From Armatimonadota bacterium (GTDB taxonomy: Bacteria; Armatimonadota; Chthonomonadetes; Chthonomonadales; Chthonomonadaceae): 5,903 nt of DNA. Below, piece by piece: positions 1-5,078 of this stretch (the first letter of the stretch is position 1; every line of letters begins with the position of its first letter). The stretch spans positions 1-5,903 of the forward strand of contig JAPLCR010000610.1 in NCBI GenBank assembly GCA_026392135.1. The letters are read 5' to 3'. The notes beneath the pieces were generated by a model, which saw nothing but the letters and a program-made list of their open reading frames with translations, searched no databases and was not told the origin of the DNA. The translations under genes were made by a program, and so were the position numbers.

Positions 1-352
1 TCTCTACCACTTTGTGGCGTTTGTTAATGTCGTTGGTCATCTGAACCATTTTGCGTGCCGCACTCTTTTCGGGCTTGTTGTCTTTCTCAAAACCAGAGTG
101 GTCTGCAGCTATGGTGTGGCAGAAGTCGCACTTCACCCCCAATGCGGCATTCCACTTACGCATGACGGGAATGAGTTGATCGGCGGGTAGGTCTTTCAGA
201 ACTTTGATGTTCTTAAACTTCTCTTTGGCGGTCTGAGGCTTTTCGGGAGCCTGTTCCTGTGCCATACTGGCGGCAACCAGAAGGAGAGCAGGAAGAATGA
301 ACCCTGCTAAGAGGGCTGTTTTGCGATAGAATACGGGCAGTTTTGAAGACAA
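1..352 (-). CDS. Secreted monoheme c-type cytochrome, photosynthetic-reaction-centre-cytochrome-like family (3' partial)
   Basis: The first 117 codons are in the window and the gene runs off at base 1. The start is a TTG at 352-350, chosen because an AAAGGAG ribosome binding site lies 7 bases upstream and because only this start gives a full signal peptide: basic residues near position 10 (YRK), a hydrophobic stretch at about 12-28 and a likely cleavage site near ASMAQ (28-32). The first in-frame ATG (codon 30) would remove the signal. The mature part has FKNIKVLKDLPADQLIPVM, then one heme-binding CDFCH at residues 75-79, then FEKDNKPEKSAARKMVQM. That spacing is characteristic of the CytoC_RC-like cytochromes found in many non-phototrophs. 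The product probably carries covalent heme outside the cytoplasmic membrane and transfers electrons; its partner is not visible. The distal heme ligand and C-terminus are outside the window. Photosynthesis should not be inferred from the family name. It is transcribed from its own promoter, separately from tldD upstream. Confidence 0.85.
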   Translation of the reverse strand, partial: MSSKLPVFYRKTALLAGFILPALLLVAASMAQEQAPEKPQTAKEKFKNIKVLKDLPADQLIPVMRKWNAALGVKCDFCHTIAADHSGFEKDNKPEKSAARKMVQMTNDINKRHKVVE

Positions 353-359
353 TGTCGGA

Positions 360-366
360 CTCCTTT
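360..366 (-). promoter_or_regulatory. Strong ribosome binding site of the cytochrome gene
   Basis: On the minus strand the sequence AAAGGAG (366-360) is followed by 7 bases and then TTG at 352-350. This near-perfect Shine-Dalgarno site decides in favour of a TTG start, since no ATG or GTG stands at a suitable distance. Confidence 0.8.
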
Positions 367-433
367 CAAGGGCGGCGTGTTGGAAACAAAAAGTAAACAC
401 CTTGCGGCTACGTATTAGAAAACGCATACAGCT

Positions 434-463
434 ATTATAGGAAGTTCGGAAAACGCTTGTCAA
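434..463 (-). promoter_or_regulatory. Perfect-consensus sigma-70-type promoter of the cytochrome gene
   Basis: Reading the minus strand, TTGACA (463-458) and TATAAT (439-434) are separated by exactly 18 bases. Both hexamers match the housekeeping sigma consensus at every position. The predicted start of transcription is near the A at 427, giving a leader of about 75 nt before the TTG start at 352. This arrangement implies strong, independent transcription of the cytochrome rather than read-through from tldD. The spacer is one base longer than the 17-base optimum. Activity has not been shown. Confidence 0.8.
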
Positions 464-476
464 GCCCATAGGGCTT
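462..476. terminator. Small hairpin after tldD, possible weak terminator, touching the -35 box
   Basis: AAGCCC (462-467) and GGGCTT (471-476) form a perfect 6-bp stem with a 3-base loop. It lies about 40 bases past the tldD stop codon and is the only stem seen between tldD and the next gene. On the minus strand the stem is followed by GACAAG, not a U-tract, so intrinsic termination of metG-tldD would be weak. On the plus strand it is followed by two further T residues and a C. Its last two bases on the minus strand are the TT of the TTGACA box, so it could also affect initiation. Confidence 0.25.
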
Positions 477-515
477 TTCGTCTCAGTATTTTCTAAACGG
501 TCAACGGATTTGCGC

Positions 516-1931
516 CTACCGCATGGAAGTGCCGCCCACCGTCATTTCGCTAATGAGAATCATAGGCATACCCACGCCCACCGGAACGCTCTGCCCATCC
601 TTACCGCACATCCCGATACCCGGGTCGAGCTTCAGGTTATTCCCAATCATGGAGACTTTTGTGAGGTCGTTGGGCCCATTTCCGATGAGCGTCGCGCCCT
701 TTACGGGGCGGGTTATCTTTCCGTTCTCAATCAGGTAGCCTTCGGTTACGTTAAAGACGTAGTTGCCATTTGAGATGTCCACCTGCCCCCCGCTGAAATA
801 CTTCGCGTAGAAGCCACGCGGTACGGAGGAGACAATCTCATCGGGATGGTGGTTGCCATTTGCGAGGAAGGTGTTTGTCATGCGGGGTAGGGGGATGTGC
901 TGATAACTCTGCCGCCGTCCGCTACCCGTTCGCGCCGCGTTCATCAGTTGCGCGTTCAGCCTGTCCTGCATATAGCCCGTAAGCCGTCCATTCTCAATAA
1001 GCGTTTTGCTCTGACCGGGAGTTCCTTCGTCATCAATGTTGAGGGAGCCACGTGCGTTCGCCACCGTCGCATCGTCCACTACGGTGCAGAGTTCGCTCGC
1101 CACTTTTTCGCCCACGCGGTCTGTATAGATAGAGGTCTTCTTGCGATTGAAGTCGCCCTCCAAGCCGTGCCCTACCGCCTCATGGAGCCACACTCCGCCC
1201 CAAGCGTTGTCTATAATGACGGGCATAGCCCCCGCAGGAGCCTCGTCCGCGCCGATCTGCACAAGGGCTTGACGCGCCGACTCGCAGGCGATACACTCCG
1301 GACTGTTCGATTCGAACCACTCCATACCGATACGCCCGCCGCCACCGTAGTAGCCCATCTGCGAGTCGTTCTCTTCAACGGCGAGAACGCCCACCTGAAA
1401 GCGTAACATCGGCTGACTGTCGGTGATATAGACCCCATCCGAGTTGGCGACAAAAATCTCCTTTTCGGTGTGGAGTAGAGTGGAACTCACCTGACGCACA
1501 CGGTCATCGTACTCGTAAGCTGCTGTGTTCGCCCTCTGCACAAGTGCCACCTTATCGCGCACGCTTACATCGTTCGGGGAGACGCGAACCGGGTAGAAAT
1601 CGGGGGCTTGACTGAGCGTTACGGAGACGGGCGCGGCACTCTTTCCACCATGAGCGATATGCGCGGAGACCAGTGCCGCCTCTAGCAGTTTCTCCAGCGA
1701 GAGGTCGTCTGTATAGGCATAGCCCTGCTTCTCCCCATGAATCACGCGAATCCCTGCGCCCAAAGACTGGCGTATCTCGGCACTCTGGATTTTGTTCTCC
1801 TCCATCGGGATACGCACGCTCTCGACGCGCTCGGCGTATATCTCCGCGAAGTCGCCCCCGCGAGAGAGGGCTTCCGCAAGAACGCGATTCGCCGTAGCCA
1901 TATCAATCCATTGGGTAAGCTGGTGTTGCAT
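516..1931 (-). CDS. tldD: TldD metalloprotease subunit
   Basis: The product of 471 residues matches the usual TldD length. TldD is the metal-bearing subunit of the TldD/TldE (PmbA) peptidase, which in E. coli matures microcin B17 and degrades unfolded peptides such as CcdA; the substrate here is unknown. The zinc motif HEAVGH is at residues 250-255 within VWLHEAVGHGLEGD, and the third ligand expected in the family is the Cys in GMCGKDGQ (Cys442). The C-terminal half shows the usual glycine-rich blocks (TEGYLIENGKI, GNGP, GIGMCG). The frame is open upstream to 1979, overlapping the end of metG. I prefer the ATG at 1931 because AGGAGA (1946-1941) sits 9 bases before it and because the extra 16 residues are arginine-rich and unlike TldD. 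It follows metG by 19 bases and is probably co-transcribed with it. The TldE partner is not in this window. Confidence 0.95.
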   Translation of the reverse strand: MQHQLTQWIDMATANRVLAEALSRGGDFAEIYAERVESVRIPMEENKIQSAEIRQSLGAGIRVIHGEKQGYAYTDDLSLEKLLEAALVSAHIAHGGKSAAPVSVTLSQAPDFYPVRVSPNDVSVRDKVALVQRANTAAYEYDDRVRQVSSTLLHTEKEIFVANSDGVYITDSQPMLRFQVGVLAVEENDSQMGYYGGGGRIGMEWFESNSPECIACESARQALVQIGADEAPAGAMPVIIDNAWGGVWLHEAVGHGLEGDFNRKKTSIYTDRVGEKVASELCTVVDDATVANARGSLNIDDEGTPGQSKTLIENGRLTGYMQDRLNAQLMNAARTGSGRRQSYQHIPLPRMTNTFLANGNHHPDEIVSSVPRGFYAKYFSGGQVDISNGNYVFNVTEGYLIENGKITRPVKGATLIGNGPNDLTKVSMIGNNLKLDPGIGMCGKDGQSVPVGVGMPMILISEMTVGGTSMR

Positions 1932-1940
1932 AACGGGCTT

Positions 1941-1946
1941 TCTCCT
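1941..1946 (-). promoter_or_regulatory. Ribosome binding site deciding the tldD start
   Basis: AGGAGA lies between the metG TAG stop (1953-1951) and the ATG at 1931-1929, with 9 bases between site and start codon. It supports starting tldD at 1931 rather than at the longer ATG at 1979 inside metG, which lacks such a site by eye. Confidence 0.7.
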
Positions 1947-1950
1947 ATGT

Positions 1951-3984
1951 CTAGCGCACTTTCGAGCCGACGGGAACAAGGTTGTCAGGTTGAAGCAGAA
2001 CGGCTCTGCCGTTTATGTCCGCCGCGAGGAGCATACCCTGCGACTCGATACCGCGCATTTTGCGGGGCTGTAGGTTGGCGATAAGCACAATCTGCCGACC
2101 CACTAACTCTTCAGGAGTGTAGTACTCCGCGATACCGGAGAGAATAGTGCGCGTCTCATCTTCATCAGACTGCACGGTGAGGCGCAGAAGTTTGGTTGTA
2201 TTGGGGACAGGTTCCGCTGCCAGTATCTCGCCGACCTTGAGTTCCACCTTCAAAAAGTCGTCTATGCTGATGTAGTTGGGAACAGCGGCTTCCGCCTCTG
2301 TCGCTGGGGGGGTATTCGTTTCGCTCACAGGTTTTGATGTCTCCTCAGTCTCCGATTTTGGCGGGTTCGCGCTTCCTAGCGCGTAGAGAATGCTGTCTTC
2401 TACGGTCAACTCTGCAATGCGCGGGAAGAGCGGCTTAGGTGCTGTCACCTTCCCGCCCGCTTTTAAGCCTCCCCACGCGGTATCGCTCCATGTCGCCGCT
2501 TCGATAGGCTCCGCGATACCTATCTGCTGATAGATGGCGGTGCTTGCGGAGGGCATAAACGGGGAGACCAGCAGGGCGACGATGCGCGTAACCTCAAGGC
2601 AGGCGGTAAGCGTACGAGCGAGGGCTTTCGCGCTCTCTGCGTCGCCGTTATTCGCGGCTTTGGCGAGTCCCCAAGGGGCTTTCTCGTCAATATACTTGTT
2701 CATGCGCCCCACAAGCCGCCACGTTACCTCAAGGACATCGTTCAGCCGAAAGACGCTCAGAGCCTTTTCGTAGTCGGCGCAGACGCTCTCTGCAAGCGCG
2801 ACAATCTCCGCGTCTGGTTCGTCTACCTCTGGAACCGTTCCGTCGTAGTACTTATTCATCATGTTGATAGTACGATTGAGCAGGTTCCCTAAATCGTTGG
2901 CGAGGTCGTTATTAAATCGGCGGAGGCAGTTTTCGACGGAGAATTCGGTGTCGGGTCCGAAGTTCATTTCGCGGCAAAGCAGATAGCGGAGAGCATCTAC
3001 CGCTAGGTCAGGCTCTGCGCCGCTACGCTCTGCGATAAACTGGGCGAGGCGTGTGGGGTGCGGGAGGCTTGCGCCCGACTTGCCGCCCTTCTGTCCGCCC
3101 ACCGTCCACCATCCATGCGCGTAGACCTGTTTTGGAAGCGGTAAATCCAGCGCCATGAGCATGGCGGGCCAGAGTGTGGCGTGAAATCGAACGAAAATCT
3201 CTTTGCCTACAAGGTGAACGTCGGCGGGCCAGAGGTTTTCCCAGTTGGGGTCTTGGGGCCAGCCCGTCGCCGCAAGGTAGTTGATAACCGCATCGAACCA
3301 GACGTAGATAACCTTGCTGTCGTCGCCGGGAACTGTTATGCCCCAGCCCTTATTGACGCGAGTAATGCACATATCGCGCAAGCCGTCTTTGAGGAAGGCG
3401 ACGACTTCGTTTTTGCGGAACTCAGGAAGAAGCCAGTCGGGGTTTGCTTCGATGTGGGCGAGTAGCGGTTCGGTGAAGGCAGACAACTTGAAAAAGTAGT
3501 TCTCTTCTTTTACGAGTGTGACGGGCTTTCCGCTCTCTATCGCGATGCCGTCTTTCACCTCGCTGTCGCGGAAAAAGGTCTCGTCACTGACGCTGTACCA
3601 GCCCTCGTAGGTATCGAGGTAGACGTAGCCCTTGTTCAAAAGGCGCGTGAAGAACTCCTGCACGGCGTGTGCATGGCGCGGTTCTGTCGTGCGAATGAAG
3701 TCGTTGTTGGCGATATGTAGATCCGCCCAGCACTCCTTAAAGGCGTTGGCGAGACCGTCCACAAAATCCATGGCGGGAACGCCCGCTTTTTCGGCGGCTT
3801 GCGTCACCTTCGTCGCGTTCTCATCGGTTCCTGTGAGAAAGTAGGTCTGTTCGCCTTTAAGACGATGATACCGCGCCAGAACATCGCAGGAGAGGGTGCT
3901 GAGGGCGGAGCCGACATGGGGAAGCCCATTTACATAGTAGATGGGGGTGGTGATGTAGTAGGTTTTTTGAGAAGACACAGGCAT
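1951..3984 (-). CDS. metG: Methionyl-tRNA synthetase with C-terminal tRNA-binding domain
   Basis: This 677-residue enzyme charges tRNA-Met with methionine in the cytoplasm. The class I catalytic core begins with TTPIYYVNGLPHVGS, whose HIGH-equivalent is HVGS at residues 23-26. The connective peptide around 127-165 (YEGWYSVSDETFF to EENYFFKL) has no CxxC pairs, so this is a zinc-less MetRS. The tRNA anticodon-binding helical domain runs from about 355 to 500 (LANDLGNLLNRTINMMNKYY is its hallmark). An acidic Ser/Thr/Pro-rich linker (about 535-568) leads to a Trbp111-type tRNA-binding OB domain (about 570-677) ending in the family motif NLQPRKMRGIESQGM and LVPVGSKVR. Unusually, the KMSKS loop reads KGGKS (299-303) followed by GASLPHP instead of LGN. 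The ATG at 3984 is the best start; its ribosome binding site is weak and no convincing promoter was found just upstream. tldD follows after 19 bases. Confidence 0.97.
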   Translation of the reverse strand: MPVSSQKTYYITTPIYYVNGLPHVGSALSTLSCDVLARYHRLKGEQTYFLTGTDENATKVTQAAEKAGVPAMDFVDGLANAFKECWADLHIANNDFIRTTEPRHAHAVQEFFTRLLNKGYVYLDTYEGWYSVSDETFFRDSEVKDGIAIESGKPVTLVKEENYFFKLSAFTEPLLAHIEANPDWLLPEFRKNEVVAFLKDGLRDMCITRVNKGWGITVPGDDSKVIYVWFDAVINYLAATGWPQDPNWENLWPADVHLVGKEIFVRFHATLWPAMLMALDLPLPKQVYAHGWWTVGGQKGGKSGASLPHPTRLAQFIAERSGAEPDLAVDALRYLLCREMNFGPDTEFSVENCLRRFNNDLANDLGNLLNRTINMMNKYYDGTVPEVDEPDAEIVALAESVCADYEKALSVFRLNDVLEVTWRLVGRMNKYIDEKAPWGLAKAANNGDAESAKALARTLTACLEVTRIVALLVSPFMPSASTAIYQQIGIAEPIEAATWSDTAWGGLKAGGKVTAPKPLFPRIAELTVEDSILYALGSANPPKSETEETSKPVSETNTPPATEAEAAVPNYISIDDFLKVELKVGEILAAEPVPNTTKLLRLTVQSDEDETRTILSGIAEYYTPEELVGRQIVLIANLQPRKMRGIESQGMLLAADINGRAVLLQPDNLVPVGSKVR

Positions 3985-4101
3985 CTGGTCTTAGTTACTC
4001 GCTTCTATCAAAATGAAAAACTTGGGTTTTATACGGGCAAATGAACGACCTGCCCTGCCCACTCCCCAACAACGCTACACTCTATTAAAAGTAGAATGGC
4101 T

Positions 4102-4129
4102 TCCACTGCGGAGCCAGTGGAGAGGGTCT
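4102..4129. repeat. Intergenic hairpin element, CTCTCC family copy 1
   Basis: TCCACTG (4102-4108) and CAGTGGA (4115-4121) form a perfect 7-bp stem with a 6-base loop. On the minus strand the left flank reads ACCCTCTCC, sharing the CTCTCC arm with the hairpins at 4280 and 4819; the opposite flank is degenerate. It has no U-tract, so it looks like repeat debris rather than a terminator. Confidence 0.5.
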
Positions 4130-4183
4130 GCCGAACAACAAAAACGCCCGGCATCTATCGTAAGGGTTCAGGGTTATGGTAAT

Positions 4184-4216
4184 TAACCGCGAAATACGCA
4201 AAAGAGCGCGAAAAAA
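4184..4216. repeat. Short CGC-spaced A-rich repeat
   Basis: On the plus strand CGC triplets recur at 4188, 4197 and 4207, each followed by an A-rich run (CGCGAAATA, CGCAAAAGAG, CGCGAAAAAA), giving a period of 9-10 bases. Similar degenerate CGC-plus-A-rich strings are, as I recall, common interspersed intergenic sequences in several environmental bacterial phyla. The reading as a decayed interspersed repeat is an inference. Confidence 0.4.
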
Positions 4217-4279
4217 TGCACAATGCAACCCGCCCCAGAGTAGCGTCGCAAACCCATCAAATCTCAACCCACAAAGGCT

Positions 4280-4311
4280 CCTCTCCTTTGCGAAGGAGAG
4301 GTAGGGTGAGG
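4280..4311. repeat. Intergenic hairpin element, CTCTCC family copy 2
   Basis: CCTCTCCTT (4280-4288) and AAGGAGAGG (4293-4301) form a perfect 9-bp stem with a TGCG loop. It is flanked on one side by TAGGGTGAGG (4302-4311). CCTCACCC-plus-CCTCTCC hairpins of this style occur as dispersed intergenic repeats in several bacterial phyla, as I recall. It lies 40 bases past the premature stop of the toxin remnant. No U-tract follows on either strand. Confidence 0.6.
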
Positions 4312-4340
4312 TTATGTGGAAAATAAGCAGACCTGAACTC

Positions 4341-4454
4341 TTACCCTACATCCTGTACACGCACTATATTCGCGTCAGGGAGTTGGCGAAACACGCCACG
4401 CAAAATAGTGTTATCAAAGTCTTCGTCCGCCAATAGGCGTAAACCGGCACTCAT
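4341..4454 (-). pseudogene. Truncated DUF5615 PIN-like toxin (N-terminal remnant)
   Basis: A 37-codon frame starts at the ATG of 4454-4452, overlapping the TGA of the DUF433 gene in an ATGA junction, and ends at TAA (4343-4341). The peptide reads LRLLADEDFDNTILRGV near its N-terminus and ends RVQDVG. This matches the start of DUF5615 (Mut7-C-like PIN) proteins, including the LLADE strand that supplies the first acidic metal ligand, and the QDVG strand end. Full-length members are roughly 110-120 residues. The later strands with the remaining acidic residues (the RVLLTHD-type motif) are absent, and none of the three downstream minus-strand frames restores them, so this is not a single frameshift. 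It should lack nuclease activity. Full relatives are toxins paired with DUF433 antitoxins, as in VapBC45 of Mycobacterium tuberculosis. No Shine-Dalgarno site is seen; translation would rely on coupling. Confidence 0.8.
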
Positions 4455-4786
4455 GCTTTCGCGCTTCGCCGAGCCAGAAGGCGTTCCCGTATTTCTGTAG
4501 AGGAGTGTAGCACCTCTATCTCTTTGCTCGCCTCTTGTGCTCTCTTCTCGGTCTCCTGAAGATAAGCGTCTACCTCCTCCGTATGTTGAAGATAGTAGGC
4601 TACTACCGAATAGATGTCGGATAGTAGGAGGGAGGGGTATTTATACCAGATTTCTTCTGGAGTGCATCCACTACGAAAGGCGAATAGCGCGGTCTCCAAG
4701 TGAACGCGAGTGCCTCCAATACGCATTACGCCATCCACATCGCTCTGTATCGGAGGGCGCGAAGCAGTCAGTTCTAAAGTCGCCAT
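4451..4786 (-). CDS. DUF433 domain antitoxin-like protein
   Basis: This 111-residue protein carries a DUF433 domain over about residues 15-77. The hallmark pieces are in order: IGGTRV (23-28), the helix LETALFAFRSGCTPEEIWYKYPSL with the GxTPEEI and YP signatures, then LSDIYSVVAYYLQHTEEVDAYL. The first part is a winged-helix-like DNA-binding fold in characterised members. The C-terminal helical, charged tail (78-111) would be the region that embraces a toxin. DUF433 proteins usually act as antitoxins and autorepressors for an adjacent DUF5615 PIN-like ribonuclease, here present only as a remnant overlapping by ATGA. AGGAG (4800-4796) lies 9 bases before the ATG. The gene sits 63 bases after fmdB, and no good promoter was seen in that gap, so it may be read from upstream. 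Whether it still represses anything is unknown. Confidence 0.9.
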   Translation of the reverse strand: MATLELTASRPPIQSDVDGVMRIGGTRVHLETALFAFRSGCTPEEIWYKYPSLLLSDIYSVVAYYLQHTEEVDAYLQETEKRAQEASKEIEVLHSSTEIRERLLARRSAKA

Positions 4787-4818
4787 AAGAGGTCTCTCCT
4801 CTCTCTAAACAGATAAGC

Positions 4819-4835
4819 CTCTCCCGCCGGGAGAG
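4819..4835. repeat. Intergenic hairpin, CTCTCC family copy 3
   Basis: CTCTCCC (4819-4825) and GGGAGAG (4829-4835) form a perfect 7-bp stem with a 3-base loop between fmdB and the DUF433 gene. It shares the CTCTCC/GGAGAG arms with the 4280 hairpin but has a different loop. On the minus strand it is followed by GCTTATC, so it lacks the U-tract of an intrinsic terminator. It could stabilise the ricT-fmdB messenger end, or be the palindromic operator that the DUF433 protein binds; neither is shown. Confidence 0.5.
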
Positions 4836-4849
4836 AAAATCTAACGCGC

Positions 4850-5077
4850 TCAACCGCCGGGCGCACGCATACAACAGGATGCCGCGTCCCTCGCAGTCCC
4901 GCACCCGCCGCCCTGAAAGGAGGGCTGCTCTGCGGAGACCTGCGCGGTGACGGAGAGGAGGCGCATGATATGGTCTGTACCGCAGGTTGGGCAGGTCACT
5001 TCGTTTAGTTTATCGGCACGTCGTAGCGTCTTAAAGTCACGGATACACTCTTTACACTGAAACTCATAAATTGGCAT
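4850..5077 (-). CDS. FmdB-family zinc ribbon protein
   Basis: This 75-residue protein begins MPIYEFQCKEC, the classic opening of the FmdB/putative regulatory zinc-ribbon family. The zinc ligands are Cys8, Cys11, Cys29 and Cys32 (CKEC and CPTC). The family's (R)LLSV segment follows at 39-43. A Gly/Cys-containing tail has Cys59, Cys68 and Cys69. The position after the second ligand is Ile rather than the usual Gly of CxxCG. The biochemical role of the family is not established; the name derives from a methylotroph amidase/formamidase locus and a regulatory function is only presumed. The ATG follows the ricT-like TAA by a single base (TAAAATG), and the ribosome binding site GAGG lies inside the end of that gene, so the two are very probably translationally coupled. 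Confidence 0.87.
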   Translation of the reverse strand: MPIYEFQCKECIRDFKTLRRADKLNEVTCPTCGTDHIMRLLSVTAQVSAEQPSFQGGGCGTARDAASCCMRAPGG

Positions 5078-5078
5078 T

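Larger units (their letters stand above)
3985..4340. other. Gene-free spacer of repeat debris between the toxin remnant and metG
   Basis: These 356 bases contain no coding frame with recognisable protein features. They hold two hairpin elements (4102-4129 and 4280-4311) and a short CGC-spaced repeat (4184-4216), listed separately. A TATAAA hexamer at 4033-4028 on the minus strand could be a -10 box for metG, but no TTGACA-like partner stands 16-18 bases upstream. No T-box, SAM-type leader, tRNA or U-tract terminator is evident. The missing two-thirds of the toxin gene would be expected at the high-coordinate end of this stretch, but none of the three minus-strand frames shows PIN-like sequence. 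Confidence 0.6.

Noticed and set aside
897..1406. Long plus-strand open frame (169 codons) opposite tldD
   Set aside because: It is antisense to a well-conserved tldD, has no recognisable domain and an arginine/histidine-rich composition typical of a shadow frame, and has no ribosome binding site by eye.
1932..1979. Longer tldD start at 1979 overlapping metG
   Set aside because: The 16 added residues are basic and unlike TldD, while AGGAGA stands correctly placed before the ATG at 1931.
4085..4267. 60-codon minus-strand frame in the spacer before metG
   Set aside because: It runs straight through the hairpin and CGC repeat elements, has no family resemblance and no ribosome binding site; it is repeat sequence read by chance.
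4102..4301. CRISPR array suggested by repeated hairpins
   Set aside because: The hairpins differ in sequence and are not regularly spaced, no identical repeat-spacer units exist, and no cas gene is present.
3985..4340. T-box or other riboswitch in front of metG
   Set aside because: There is no AGGGTGGNACCGCG-like T-box sequence, no specifier stem and no terminator with a U-tract; the structures present are repeat hairpins.
4819..4835. Intrinsic terminator for ricT-fmdB
   Set aside because: The stem is sound, but neither strand has a following U-tract, so I list it only as a hairpin repeat.
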